Shown: positions 9,498 to 25,829, counted from the stretch's first letter. The stretch is DNA of 64,000 bases from DASPHG01 sp035629775 (GCA_035629775.1 DASPHG010000007.1:1-64000); one strand, 5' to 3'. The notes: generated from the sequence alone by a model not told the origin. Made by a program: numbers and translations.

Positions 9498-10271
9498 CTA
9501 TGCCTTCGTGCACTTGACCTTGTGCTTGGCGGTCAGGGGGTCGTCCTCGTAGTAGGTGTTCGTCGTGGTCACGACCCACTTCTTGTCGCACTTCGTCGGC
9601 AGCGCGAGGAACGGGATCCGCTTGCCGTTCAGCTTCGCCGACCGCTTGAAGAAGTCCAGGTGGACCTCCTTGAGCGTGTAGAGGGACTCGGTCTCCGGGT
9701 CGGAGTCCTCGTCCGGGTTGCGGTAGGCAACCTGGCGGTTCTTCTTCTCAGCCCAGAACGGAAGCGCGACCGGTTCGCCGGCGACCTCGGTGTACAGCAG
9801 CAGGCCGGGCCGCGGCTCCATGGGCTCCCCCTCCTCGGTCGTGTCGAGCGAGCCGTTGTAGATCTTCACCTCGACCGGGAGATCGGGCTTCGCCGTCGGA
9901 TCGTTGGGCGGGTGGATCTCGGCGGTCGCCTGACCCTCACCGACGAGCGAGTCCTCGTCGCAGACGCTGTCGCCCTGCTGGGCGGCGTCGGTCTCGTCAC
10001 AGGTCGGGAAGGCGGCGAAGCCGAACTTCGCGCCGCCCATGAAGACCTCGACGCTGCGGAGGTCGGGCAGGCGGGCATTGTCGGTTCGGCCGGCGACGTA
10101 GTCGTAGCTGGCCTTGGTCGAGCGCAGCTTCTGCTTCGACTTGCTGGCCTTTGCCGGGTCGAATGTCGCGCCGATCTTGAGCGTGTTGTCGCCCTCGGTC
10201 ACGGTCTTGCCGGCGAGCGCCAGCGCCGGCACGAGCAGCAGCGCGAGGCCGGCGAGGATGAACTTGCGCAC
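9498..10271 (-). CDS. Secreted hypothetical protein
   Basis: A 257 aa exported protein. I choose GTG 10271 because AAAGGA lies 6 nt upstream and it gives a clean signal peptide (VRKFILAGLALLLVPALALAG); the frame is open to 10322. The mature part has a Cys pair (TCDETDAAQQGDSVCDED) and C-terminal Cys near TKCDKKW and KVKCTKA, which may form disulfides. I recognise no domain. The fold looks beta-rich, resembling secreted proteins common in Thermoleophilia-type genomes. It lies 76 bp upstream of the M14 peptidase gene on the same strand and may share its transcript. Confidence 0.75.
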   Translation of the reverse strand: MRKFILAGLALLLVPALALAGKTVTEGDNTLKIGATFDPAKASKSKQKLRSTKASYDYVAGRTDNARLPDLRSVEVFMGGAKFGFAAFPTCDETDAAQQGDSVCDEDSLVGEGQATAEIHPPNDPTAKPDLPVEVKIYNGSLDTTEEGEPMEPRPGLLLYTEVAGEPVALPFWAEKKNRQVAYRNPDEDSDPETESLYTLKEVHLDFFKRSAKLNGKRIPFLALPTKCDKKWVVTTTNTYYEDDPLTAKHKVKCTKA

Positions 10272-10378
10272 GGGACGTCCTTTCGTGGGAGGCGGGTCCT
10301 CGCTCCAACCTAACCCGGCCATGCCGAACGCGCCACCGCGGGCTGGCGGATTGACGCCGCCTGGGCGATGATCGAGGC

Positions 10379-11377
10379 GTGGTGGGCTCCCGCCTCCGCC
10401 CCCTCCCGATGCTCGCCGTCTGCGGCCTGCTCGGCTTGCCCGCGGGCGCGGAAGCGCAGCAGCGCACGCTCGGCACGAACCTCCAGACGCACACGCCGAA
10501 CGCGAACTTCGACTGCCGGACGCGGCCGAGCGTGGTCGGCCCGCAGTTCTTCGGCGCGCCGGACAACTGCACCTATGTCGGGTCGTCGCCGGGCGAGCAA
10601 TCGACGGGGGCGCCAGGACCGGGTGTGATCACGCGCGTGCGCGTGCGGGCCGCGGCGCCGACCGGGCCGATGCGGGTGACGATCGCGCGTGCCACACGTT
10701 CCACGACGGCGGGGTTCGCGTGCTGCTTCTTCCAGGGCCAGAGCCAGGTCTTCACCCCGCGGCCGAACAGGATCACGGGTGTCAACGTGCGCCTGCCGGT
10801 CTCGGCTCACATCGACTTCAACGCGGGCATCGAGACCGTCGACTACCTGGGGCTGACCGTGCTCGCGAACAACGTCGCGATTCCCGGCCAGTACCCGGGC
10901 AACAACGACTTCGAGGGCTCCCTCGGGTTCTTCCCGCGGCTCGGATCGAGCCCCTCGGACGCCGACCCCGGGCGAGTGGACGGCTACGGCAATAGCCTGA
11001 TCCCGCTCCTGAGCGCCGACTGGGTGCCGATCTGCGGCCCCAGCGGCGGCGGACGGGTCGCGCAGGGCGGGCGGTGCCTCACGGCGATCGGCTTCCGCGG
11101 GCGGAGCGGGAGCCTGGACTCGGGCTCAGCGCGCATCCCGCTGATCTGCAACGTCACCATCCAGTGCCGCGGTCGCCTGACGCTCAAGCGCCGCGGCGGC
11201 CAGCGGATCGGCGGCGGACGGATCCGAATCGCCCCCGGCGGGCGAAAGCGCGTGAAGGCTCAGCTGAACGACGCCGGCCGCGAGTTCGTGCAGGGCAAGG
11301 CGCAGATGAAGGTCAGGGCGCGCGCCAAGTTCCCCGGCGTCCCGGCCGCGAACCGCACGGTCAAGCTGCGGCGCTAG
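10379..11377 (+). CDS. Secreted hypothetical protein with basic beta-rich C-terminus
   Basis: A 332 aa protein from GTG 10379 with signal peptide LRPLPMLAVCGLLGLPAGAEA. The middle region is Gly/Pro/Asn-rich with several Cys (NFDCRTR, DNCTYVG, ACCFF, PICGPSG). The last roughly 80 residues are very basic (RLTLKRRGGQRIGGGRIRIA then KVRARAKF), a C-terminal signature that recurs in secreted proteins of this kind of actinobacterium. Function unknown. It is divergent from the gene ending at 9498 (107-bp gap), and its stop is adjacent to the stop of the S15 peptidase gene. Confidence 0.7.
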   Translation: MVGSRLRPLPMLAVCGLLGLPAGAEAQQRTLGTNLQTHTPNANFDCRTRPSVVGPQFFGAPDNCTYVGSSPGEQSTGAPGPGVITRVRVRAAAPTGPMRVTIARATRSTTAGFACCFFQGQSQVFTPRPNRITGVNVRLPVSAHIDFNAGIETVDYLGLTVLANNVAIPGQYPGNNDFEGSLGFFPRLGSSPSDADPGRVDGYGNSLIPLLSADWVPICGPSGGGRVAQGGRCLTAIGFRGRSGSLDSGSARIPLICNVTIQCRGRLTLKRRGGQRIGGGRIRIAPGGRKRVKAQLNDAGREFVQGKAQMKVRARAKFPGVPAANRTVKLRR

Positions 11378-13639
11378 CTAGCCGGCCGGCTCGTTGGCGA
11401 GCGACTCGTAGTCACGACAGGGCTGCGCTCGGAGGGACGGGCACGGCGGCAGTCCCGCAGGCACTTCGACTCCGGGCACGACCGGCAGCGTGAGGCGCGA
11501 CGATCGCTTGCTCGAGTAGGCGACCGCCACGTCCGCCTTCCCCTTCGGGCGCGTCTCGCCGAACGACCAGACCGGCTGGTCGCCGTTGGGCGCACTGATC
11601 AGGACACGGATCTGTGAGCCGGCGCGGTAGGCATGGCCCTGGTAGTAGAGCGGGATCGTCGCCTTCACGAACCGCTTGCGCGGGAGCGGCGCGATGTGCT
11701 TCTTGCGCAGGCTGAGCTGCGGTGTCAGCGGGCCGCTCTTTCTCCGGTCGAGCCGCCGCATGTCGCCGCGCAGCCAGCCGCCCTGCACGAACGTCTCCTT
11801 GCCGTCCGGGCGGACCTCGGTGATCGTGACCTGCAGGTCGACGCGCGGCTTGGACGAGCGGAGCCAGGCACGCAGGAAGCCGGCGCCCACGACCGTCGTG
11901 TCCTCCTCGAGCGGCGCGCTCACGTAGGAGAGCGCGCTCGCGGCGGGCGGCTGCTTCCACTCGTATTGCGGCGTCGCCGTCCACAGGCCGTTGTCGCCGG
12001 TGCTGGTGCTGCCGGTGAAGTTCGTGAGCGGCCGCGCGTCGGCGTCCCAGCGGAACGAGTCGACGCCCGCGTCCTCGGCCTTGTCGTCTGTAAGCGTCCC
12101 GTCGCCGCCGAGGAACCAGCTTCGCGCCGTCGTGTCCGGCACGGGGATCGCCTCGAAGGAATGCTCGAACCTCGGCAGCGGATGGCCCGGCTCGGTCCCC
12201 GCGCCGTTCTCGAACAGGACGCGGATCGGCTCCTGAGCCTCGAAGGCCTCCAGCGCGCCCTCGTAGGTCGGCTCCTCCTGGATCGGATCGGGCGGCATCA
12301 TCACGCCGTCGATGCCCATCGCTGCCTGGTAGATGACCGGCGCGGCCGCACGGTACGCGGCGGCGTCCGTCCCTGGCGCTTCTCGCTCCACGTACAGCTT
12401 GAGGAAGTCGTACCAGCGGTTGAAGGTCTCGGGCGCGAGCGAGTCGACGTGCGTCCCGTTCGTGAACGTGAACCACTTCCTGTCCGTCCCGGTGAACTTC
12501 GACGGGAGCGTCGGGCAGTGGCCGCCGGTCTGCTCGTCCTGCCACTGGCACGCCATGAACACCGGCACGTTGATCTTGTCCACGAAGGTGACCGGCGAGA
12601 GCGGGTCGGCGACCTTGGGCCGGTAGTGGCTGTTCGCCCTGATCTTCGCGAGCAGGTTCGCCGCTTGGCCGTGGAGCTCCTGGTTCTCCTCGCAGACCTT
12701 GTCGCCCTCCTGGATCCGCTGCCAGGCCCAGCCCTGCCCGGCCTCCGGCCCCGCCGGCTTCGCCTCGTGCATCCGCTCCAAGGCCCAGTTGACGGCGAAG
12801 CCGGTGTTGAGAACGCCGCCCGGATAGAGCGTCGTCTGGGTCTGGTCGATCACCGAGACCGGCGAGATCGCGGCCAGGCTGGGCGGCTGCGTCTGGGCGG
12901 TGAAGAGCTGGGAGATGCCGCCGTAGGAGATGCCCATCATGCCGACCCTGCCGTGGAGGACCCACGGCTGGCGCGCGACGGTCTCCACGATGTCGTAGCC
13001 GTCGAGGCTCTGGAGGGTCTCGAAGAAGTCGAATGCGCCTCCGGAGCAGCCGGTGCCGCGCATGTTGATGTCGACGACCGTGAAGCCCATCAGGTTGGCG
13101 AGGATCGAGATGCCGCTCTGCGGGCCCGCCGGGTTCGCGTAGCCGTAGCCCGAGTACTCGATCAGCGTCGGGGTCGGGTACGAGGGCCCCTCCGGCAGGT
13201 AGCCGATCGGGAGCGCGCCGGTGATGTCCTGCGGCGGATGCACGTAGTACGCCAGCTTCGTGCCGTCGCGCGTGGTCATGTAGCCGTATCCGCTCGCCGG
13301 GATCTCCTGGTCGTAGACGTCGGTGTCGGGCGGCGCCGACCTCGTCGTCAGGACCCTCAGCTTCGGGGACTTCTCGCCGTCCGCCTTGACGCGGTAGCCC
13401 TTGCCGGGCTTCACCTTGCGGAAGAGCACGGCGCCGAGCTTGTCCGCGCGCTTCCTGGCGACCTTGTCGCCCTTGCGATCGACAAGCGTGGTCTTCGTCT
13501 TCGGCTCGAGCTTCGTCACGTAGACCTGCTCGACGCTGCCGTGGGCGTTGACGGCGGCGCCGGCACTCGGCGGGGCGGCGATCAGGACGAGCGCGACAGC
13601 GCCCAGGACAAGTCGGCCTCTGCGAAGCAAGGACCGCAC
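11378..13639 (-). CDS. Secreted CocE/NonD (S15-type) alpha/beta-hydrolase
   Basis: A 753 aa exported serine hydrolase of the X-Pro dipeptidyl-peptidase/cocaine esterase type. Signal peptide: LVLGAVALVLIAAPPSAGA. The nucleophile elbow is GISYGG with Ser 238, the oxyanion/cap loop is NMRGTGCSGG (residues 192-201), and NGTHVDSLAP likely supplies the catalytic His. The C-terminal jelly-roll (XPDH_C-like) is recognisable from YVSAPLEEDTTVVGAGF to GSQIRVLISAPNGD. It starts with GTG immediately after the GNAT stop (TAA then GTG), so the two are coupled. Substrate is not predictable: a peptide, ester or amide. Confidence 0.9.
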   Translation of the reverse strand: MRSLLRRGRLVLGAVALVLIAAPPSAGAAVNAHGSVEQVYVTKLEPKTKTTLVDRKGDKVARKRADKLGAVLFRKVKPGKGYRVKADGEKSPKLRVLTTRSAPPDTDVYDQEIPASGYGYMTTRDGTKLAYYVHPPQDITGALPIGYLPEGPSYPTPTLIEYSGYGYANPAGPQSGISILANLMGFTVVDINMRGTGCSGGAFDFFETLQSLDGYDIVETVARQPWVLHGRVGMMGISYGGISQLFTAQTQPPSLAAISPVSVIDQTQTTLYPGGVLNTGFAVNWALERMHEAKPAGPEAGQGWAWQRIQEGDKVCEENQELHGQAANLLAKIRANSHYRPKVADPLSPVTFVDKINVPVFMACQWQDEQTGGHCPTLPSKFTGTDRKWFTFTNGTHVDSLAPETFNRWYDFLKLYVEREAPGTDAAAYRAAAPVIYQAAMGIDGVMMPPDPIQEEPTYEGALEAFEAQEPIRVLFENGAGTEPGHPLPRFEHSFEAIPVPDTTARSWFLGGDGTLTDDKAEDAGVDSFRWDADARPLTNFTGSTSTGDNGLWTATPQYEWKQPPAASALSYVSAPLEEDTTVVGAGFLRAWLRSSKPRVDLQVTITEVRPDGKETFVQGGWLRGDMRRLDRRKSGPLTPQLSLRKKHIAPLPRKRFVKATIPLYYQGHAYRAGSQIRVLISAPNGDQPVWSFGETRPKGKADVAVAYSSKRSSRLTLPVVPGVEVPAGLPPCPSLRAQPCRDYESLANEPAG

Positions 13640-14146
13640 TTAATCACCGCCCGCCCGCGCGCGTCGCAGTTCGAGCACCACAGACGTCTCGATCTGGCGG
13701 TCGGGGATGTCCCAGTACGTGCTCAGCAGGTCGCGCGTGCGCTCGGGCCCGACCGGCTCGAATCCGTGGCGCTCGTAGAAGCGGATCGCCCAGCCGGCGG
13801 CCAACCAGGTGCCGACGAGAATCGGCTTCGTGGCGCGGGCCAGCAGGTGCTCGAGCAGCGCGGTCCCGATCCCGCCCCGCTGCGCGTCGGGTGACACGTA
13901 CGCGTGGCGGATCAGCTCGACGTCGCCGACGTCCTGGATGCCCATGACGCCGACGAGCTCGCCGTCATCGTCCTCGTAGCCCCAGAAGACGACGCCAGCC
14001 GCAATCTCAGCGTCGAGCTCCTCCGGCGGCATGTACGGCTCGCGCCAGCAGTCGGGCGGAATGACGCCGCGGTAGGCCTCGGCAGCCGCGTTGACGACCC
14101 CGAGGACGGCCATGCGGTCGCCGTCCCGGCACGCCCGGATACTCAC
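13640..14146 (-). CDS. GNAT-family N-acetyltransferase
   Basis: A 168 aa cytoplasmic acetyl-CoA-dependent acyltransferase. The CoA-binding motif A is RGGIGTALLEHLLARA, preceded by the VELIRHAYVSPDAQ strand; RFYERHGFEPVG is motif B. I take GTG 14146 (VSIRACRDGDRMAVLG) as start because the sequence becomes GNAT-like exactly there; the frame is open to 14176. It lies directly upstream of, and coupled to, the secreted S15 hydrolase. A perfect 8-bp inverted repeat 31 bp upstream of the start may be an operator. Substrate unknown. Confidence 0.85.
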   Translation of the reverse strand: MSIRACRDGDRMAVLGVVNAAAEAYRGVIPPDCWREPYMPPEELDAEIAAGVVFWGYEDDDGELVGVMGIQDVGDVELIRHAYVSPDAQRGGIGTALLEHLLARATKPILVGTWLAAGWAIRFYERHGFEPVGPERTRDLLSTYWDIPDRQIETSVVLELRRARAGGD

Positions 14147-14176
14147 GAGTCCCGAACCTCGGCCGCTGCGCTCCAA

Positions 14177-14197
14177 TGACCACCGTATGGGTGGTCA
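14177..14197. promoter_or_regulatory. Perfect inverted repeat upstream of the GNAT gene
   Basis: TGACCACC-GTATG-GGTGGTCA is an 8-bp perfect dyad with a 5-bp spacer. It lies 31 bp upstream of the GNAT start, in the 170-bp gap between rpoC and this gene. Size and position fit a dimeric repressor operator over a promoter; no U tract follows, so a terminator is less likely. Confidence 0.5.
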
Positions 14198-14260
14198 GGT
14201 TCACTCGGCTCCGCCCGCCAGGGGTGCCGACGATCGACGCCTGAGGCGCCCAGATCAGCA

Positions 14261-14299
14261 ATCCCACCTAGGCGCCCTCTGGGGGCACCAGGGTGGGAT
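14261..14299 (-). terminator. Long hairpin downstream of rpoC
   Basis: ATCCCACC (14261-14268) pairs with GGTGGGAT (14292-14299), and inside it GCGCCC and GGGGGC can pair with one mismatch around a 3-nt loop. It lies 18 bp after the rpoC stop. There is no T run, so it is either a weak or factor-assisted terminator or a 3'-end stabilising structure. Confidence 0.5.
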
Positions 14300-14316
14300 C
14301 GTTCCCGTATCGGGCG

Positions 14317-21924
<7,608 letters not shown>

Positions 21925-21989
21925 GAGAGGGACTCCTTCTTCGGTCGGACGGGGGGCAGCAGGCGGTGCGCAAGCGCAAGCGACCCACA

Positions 21990-21995
21990 ACCTTA
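21990..21995 (-). promoter_or_regulatory. Candidate rpoB -10 element
   Basis: TAAGGT on the minus strand fits the actinobacterial TANNNT -10 consensus and would give a leader of about 60 nt ahead of the rpoB TTG. I see no good -35 hexamer at 16-18 bp. The same hexamer occurs before the small membrane-protein gene at 49010. A local promoter is expected here because the usual rplKAJL transcript is about 27 kb away. Confidence 0.4.
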
Positions 21996-22011
21996 CCACA
22001 GAGCAAGCTTC

Positions 22012-22033
22012 GCCCCTCCCGCTGGGAAGGGGC
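22012..22033. repeat. Hairpin upstream of the rpoB promoter candidate
   Basis: GCCCCTCCC-GCT-GGGAAGGGGC can form a 9-bp stem with a single-base bulge. It lies between the glycosyltransferase stop (22107) and the candidate rpoB -10. It has no clear T run on either strand; it could end or slow incoming minus-strand transcription before the rpoB promoter. Confidence 0.4.
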
Positions 22034-22106
22034 TTGAAAAAGGCCTTACGGACCCCGCCCCGAGGCGCCGGATATGTGGCGGCGCGCTTTCCAGGAGCGG
22101 CTACGG

Positions 22107-23231
22107 CTATCGGCCTTGGGACAGCGTAGCGAAGGTCGCAACCTCCTGCACGAGCTGACCGAAGCGCCGGCGCGCGTCCATCTGGCCAAATTCGCCGGCG
22201 GCGCGCTCGCGGGCGGCCCGCCCGAGGCTCTCGGCCAGGCCCGGCGTGCCCACGACGGCGGCGAGCGCGTCGGCACCAGCCGCCGCATCCCCCGGCGGAT
22301 ACAGGCGGCCCACGCGCTCGTCAATCAGTTCCTTCGGGCCGCCGGCCGCCGGGGCCACGACCGGGCGCCCGCTTGCCAGCGCCTCCATCAACACGAGTCC
22401 GAGGGGCTCGCGGTCCGAGCAGTGGAGCAGGCAGGTCGCCTCCTGGAGCGCACGGGCCGTGTCGTCGGTCCATCCGCGGAACTCGACCCGCCCGGCCAGG
22501 TCGGGCTCGTCCGCCCGCTTCCGAAGCCGGCGGAGGAGGTCCTCCCCCTCGGCGTCGATCGGCTGCCCGGCGACCACGAGCCGGATGTCGGGCACCCGGT
22601 CCGCCGCCCGGGCGACGATCTCCAGGGCAAGGTCGGGGCGTTTCCACGACGCGATGGCGCCCAGGAGCAGGGCCCGCGGCTCGCTAGGCGGTGGTGACGT
22701 CGCCGCAAATCGGTCCAGATCCACGCCGGGGCGCACCACTTGGAGGCGAGTGCCCAACCGCCCGGAGGGGTCGAGGTCGTCGGCGATCGTCCGCGAGAGC
22801 ACGGACACGGCGTCGGCGCGACGGCTCATGGCGCGCGCCAGGACACCGATCGCGGGCCCGGGAAGGAGGTCGTTGTGCTGGAAGATGAACCTGGCCCCGT
22901 CCCCCCATGTGGCGGCCCGTCCCGCCAGCGCCGACCGGAGCCCCCAGCCGACCACGACGTCCGGCGCCACCGCGCGAACGGCGGAACGGATCTCGCGCGC
23001 GTGGCCGGCGAGGCGAAATGGTCCGGCCACGCGGTCGCGGAGCGTCGCGCGCAACTGGCGCCGGCGATGGGTGAGCGGGTGGACGCCAAGGCCCGCTTCG
23101 ACGGCACGGTCGACCAGCGGGCCGGAGGGGTTGGCCAGCACGACCTCCCCGTCGACCCCACGGGCGAAGTCGAGCAGGATCAGCTCCGCCCCGCCGACGA
23201 CCGGCGAGTACGTCACGACCAGCACGCGCAC
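22107..23231 (-). CDS. GT4-family glycosyltransferase
   Basis: A 374 aa GT-B glycosyltransferase. I choose GTG 23231 (VRVLVVTYSPVVGGAELILL) as the natural N-terminal beta strand with the Gly-rich acceptor loop; the frame is open for a further 116 codons that are antisense to the divergent GT2 gene. The donor domain has the GT4 pattern: RALLLGAIASWKRPDLALEI, then FRGWTDDTARALQEATCLLH and the E-x7-E motif in EPLGLVLMEALASGRPVVAP. It probably adds a hexose from a sugar nucleotide on the cytoplasmic face. It is the last gene of the polysaccharide locus before rpoB, and its start is only 30 bp from the divergent GT2 gene. Confidence 0.9.
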   Translation of the reverse strand: MRVLVVTYSPVVGGAELILLDFARGVDGEVVLANPSGPLVDRAVEAGLGVHPLTHRRRQLRATLRDRVAGPFRLAGHAREIRSAVRAVAPDVVVGWGLRSALAGRAATWGDGARFIFQHNDLLPGPAIGVLARAMSRRADAVSVLSRTIADDLDPSGRLGTRLQVVRPGVDLDRFAATSPPPSEPRALLLGAIASWKRPDLALEIVARAADRVPDIRLVVAGQPIDAEGEDLLRRLRKRADEPDLAGRVEFRGWTDDTARALQEATCLLHCSDREPLGLVLMEALASGRPVVAPAAGGPKELIDERVGRLYPPGDAAAGADALAAVVGTPGLAESLGRAARERAAGEFGQMDARRRFGQLVQEVATFATLSQGR

Positions 23232-23261
23232 CGAGCGATCTTTACAGGGATACTCGCGCGC

Positions 23262-24125
23262 GTGCAGCCGCCTGACACCCTCGACGTCTCGGTCGTCGTC
23301 CCCACGATCGGCCGTGCCGAACTGCTGCGGACCTGCCTCGCATCGGTGGTCGCCTGCGCGCCTCGGGCCGCCGAGATCGTGGTGGCCGACCAGAGTGACG
23401 GTGCCGAGGTGGAGCCGCTGGTGCAGGGACTCGCCGCGGACGGCGTGCGGCGCGCTCCGTGCTCCGGGACGGGGACGCCGGCCACCACGAACTGCGGGAT
23501 CCGAGCCGCGCGCCACCCGATCGTGCTCGTCACCCACGACGACTGCACGGTGCAGCGTGATTGGGTCCTGCAGGCCCACCGGCTCCTCCGCGAGTCACCC
23601 GACCTGATCGTGACCGGGAAGGTCATCGGCGACGGAGACCCGGGCACGGTCCCCTCCACGAAGGAGGATCCCGAGCCGCACGACTTCACCGGCGAGCACA
23701 CGTGCGGCGCGCTCTACCCGAACAACATGGGCTTCCACCGCGAGCCGGTGCTCGACTTCGGGGCGTTCGACGAGCGGTTCGTCTTCGCGGCCGAGGACAA
23801 CGACCTCTCCTACCGCTGGCTGCGCGCGGGCCGGCGGCTGCGCTACGAGCCGGCACTGGTGGTTCACCACCGCGACTGGCGAGCGCCGACCGAGCTGCGA
23901 ACCCTCTACCGCCGCTACTGGTACTGGCAGGGAATCTTCTACGCGAAGCACCTGCGCGGCCGTGACCTCAGCGTGCTGCGGTTTCTCGCCCACGACGCAT
24001 ACGCCCTCGCCCGCTATGCAGCGGCGCGCGCACTCAGGCGCGGGTCCGAGGTGCCCGATCCCAGGTCTGGCCTCGCCCGTGGGCTCCCGTCGGGGCTCGC
24101 GACCGGGCTCCGGCGCGAGTGGTAG
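23262..24125 (+). CDS. GT2-family glycosyltransferase
   Basis: A 287 aa GT-A glycosyltransferase from GTG 23262 (VQPPDTLDVSVVVPTIGRAE). Features: the VSVVVPT opening strand, VVADQSDG, and the metal-site region VLVTHDDCTVQRDWV where HDD replaces the usual DDD/DxD. The acceptor region is GAFDERFVFAAEDNDLSYRW, whose Glu-Asp pair holds the likely catalytic base; PALVVHHRDWRAP is typical of rhamnosyl/galactosyl-type GT2 enzymes. It is the first gene of a four-gene coupled module (GT2-methyltransferase-GT2-GT4). Confidence 0.9.
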   Translation: MQPPDTLDVSVVVPTIGRAELLRTCLASVVACAPRAAEIVVADQSDGAEVEPLVQGLAADGVRRAPCSGTGTPATTNCGIRAARHPIVLVTHDDCTVQRDWVLQAHRLLRESPDLIVTGKVIGDGDPGTVPSTKEDPEPHDFTGEHTCGALYPNNMGFHREPVLDFGAFDERFVFAAEDNDLSYRWLRAGRRLRYEPALVVHHRDWRAPTELRTLYRRYWYWQGIFYAKHLRGRDLSVLRFLAHDAYALARYAAARALRRGSEVPDPRSGLARGLPSGLATGLRREW

Positions 24126-24880
24126 AAGTGATCGCAGTGGCCGCCGAGGAACCGCTTCCGCATCACGTCCTCGACCGGATCCGCAGGACGCGCCATCGGC
24201 CGGCGCCGACACAGCCGGATTACCTCCACCTTCGGTACCTCGTCGCGCATATCCGCGCCGCGCTCGCCGAGATCGGTCCCGCGGCCGAGGTGCTCGACGT
24301 CTATTGCGGAACGTCCCCGTACGACGACCTTCTGCCGGGCTCGCCGCAGGTGACGCGCATGGACATCGACAACCGGTACGGCCACCCGGACGTCGTCTCG
24401 TCGGACTTCCTCCCGTTCGAGGATGGGCGATTCGATCTGGTCGTCTGCTACGAGGCCTTCCACTACGCACCGGACCCGGTCGCGGCCACCGCGGAGCTCG
24501 CGCGCGTGCTGCGGCCCGGCGGGCACGCCCTGGTCACGGTCCCGCTCGTGTGGCAGTACGACCGAACCGTCCTGGAGCACCGGTTCACCGGACCCAGCCT
24601 GCGGGCCCTGTTCGCCGACTGGGAGGTGATCCGCGTGGTCGAGAATGGCGGCCGGGCCGTTTCCTGGGCTCTCCTCACCGGAAGCCTGGTCAACCTCGTG
24701 GAGGAGAGCAGCGCGCGTCGCGGTAGCCCGCCAGCTCTGCGTGGGGTATTCGCCGCGGTCTACCTCGTGCTGAATGCGCTGGCAGTCCAGATGGACCGAC
24801 TCGAGCGCAGGCTCACCGGCGGGCCCCACACCCTGCCGCCCAACCTCCTGGTCGCCGCCCGCCGCCCGCCGCATGGCTGA
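24119..24880 (+). CDS. SAM-dependent methyltransferase
   Basis: A 253 aa class I methyltransferase. Motif I is EVLDVYCGTSPYDDLLPG, a CGTSPY variant of the usual GxGxG; the acidic ribose-binding residue is in MDIDNRYG; motif II/III are FDLVVCYEAFHYAPDP and VLRPGGHALVTVP. It starts at GTG 24119 inside the end of the preceding GT2 gene (7-nt overlap), and its stop overlaps the next GT2 start by 8 nt. In this context it may methylate a sugar residue or cap a growing glycan; the substrate is inferred from context only. Confidence 0.88.
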   Translation: MVEVIAVAAEEPLPHHVLDRIRRTRHRPAPTQPDYLHLRYLVAHIRAALAEIGPAAEVLDVYCGTSPYDDLLPGSPQVTRMDIDNRYGHPDVVSSDFLPFEDGRFDLVVCYEAFHYAPDPVAATAELARVLRPGGHALVTVPLVWQYDRTVLEHRFTGPSLRALFADWEVIRVVENGGRAVSWALLTGSLVNLVEESSARRGSPPALRGVFAAVYLVLNALAVQMDRLERRLTGGPHTLPPNLLVAARRPPHG

Positions 24881-25829
24881 CCGGCCCGACGTGACCGTGG
24901 TAATCCCGACCCGCGACCGCTGGGACGTGGTGCCCCGGACGGTCGCGAGCGCGCTCGCGCAGGAATCGGTTGAAGTCGAGGCGGTCGTCGTCGACGACGG
25001 CTCCGCACAACCGGCTGGCGAGGACGCGTTCGGAGGTGACCCGAGGGTGACGATCGTTCGGCACGCGAGACCGCTCGGGGTATCCCACGCCCGCAACGCC
25101 GGCATACGCGCGGCGGCCGGGCCGTGGGTGGCGCTCCTCGACGACGACGACCTCTGGTCACCGCTCAAGCTGAAGGAGCAGCTCGAAGAGGCGGAGCGGA
25201 CCGGCGCCGACTGGGTGTACAGCGCCGTCGTCCTGGTGGACGCGGCGCTTCGACCGCTCGAGCACCTGGCCGCGCCCGACCCGCCCGCACTGCCCGACCT
25301 GCTGATCTCCGAGCCGACGTCCGCGATACCGGCAGGCGCGTCGAACGTGTGTGTCAGGACCGACACGATCCGAGCGACCGGCGGCTTCGATGAGCACCTG
25401 TTCCATCTGGCCGACTGGGACCTCTGGATCAGACTGGCGGCGGAGGGCCTGCCCGCGGCCTGTCAGGAGTCACACGTGGCCTATGTCCGCCACCCGGGCA
25501 GCATGCTCGTCAAGGTGCCGGACCTGTTGACACGCGAGGCGGATTACCTGTTCGACAAGCATGCCGGGGAAGCGGCGGCTCGTGGCCTGTCGTTCGACCG
25601 TCTGCGATTCGAGCGCTGGATCGCGTCGGGGCACAGGCGCGCGGGCCGGCGACGCCAAGCCGCGCGCGTGTACCTGCGAGGAGCGGTCAGGCACCGCAGC
25701 GCGGGCAACCTCTTTCGCGCCCTCGGCGCCCTGCTGGGCGAGACAACCTGGGGGCGGGTCGCCCGGCGGCGCCACACTGACCCGCTCGAGCGGCCGCGCT
25801 GGCTGGAAAGCTTCGCCGAGGTGCCATGA
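24873..25829 (+). CDS. GT2-family glycosyltransferase
   Basis: A 318 aa GT-A enzyme from ATG 24873 (MADRPDVTVVIPTRDRWDVV). It shows TVVIPTRDR, VVVDDGS, the DxD-type metal site WVALLDDDDLWSP and the acceptor/base loop GGFDEHLFHLADWDLWIRLA. The C-terminal region is Arg-rich (GHRRAGRRRQAARVYLRGAV), suited to contact acidic lipid head groups. It resembles the GT2 gene at 46188 closely in layout (LDDDDLW, ADWDLWIRL), so the two may be paralogues. It is coupled on both sides by short overlaps. Confidence 0.92.
   Translation: MADRPDVTVVIPTRDRWDVVPRTVASALAQESVEVEAVVVDDGSAQPAGEDAFGGDPRVTIVRHARPLGVSHARNAGIRAAAGPWVALLDDDDLWSPLKLKEQLEEAERTGADWVYSAVVLVDAALRPLEHLAAPDPPALPDLLISEPTSAIPAGASNVCVRTDTIRATGGFDEHLFHLADWDLWIRLAAEGLPAACQESHVAYVRHPGSMLVKVPDLLTREADYLFDKHAGEAAARGLSFDRLRFERWIASGHRRAGRRRQAARVYLRGAVRHRSAGNLFRALGALLGETTWGRVARRRHTDPLERPRWLESFAEVP

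Noticed and set aside
11633..13894. A 753-codon plus-strand frame spanning the S15 hydrolase and part of the GNAT gene
   Set aside because: Low-complexity shadow translation crossing two real genes; no start signal and no family resemblance.
22074..22697. Plus-strand frames opposite the GT4 gene next to rpoB
   Set aside because: Shadow of the glycosyltransferase; the translation lacks any ordered domain and the minus strand has clear GT4 motifs.
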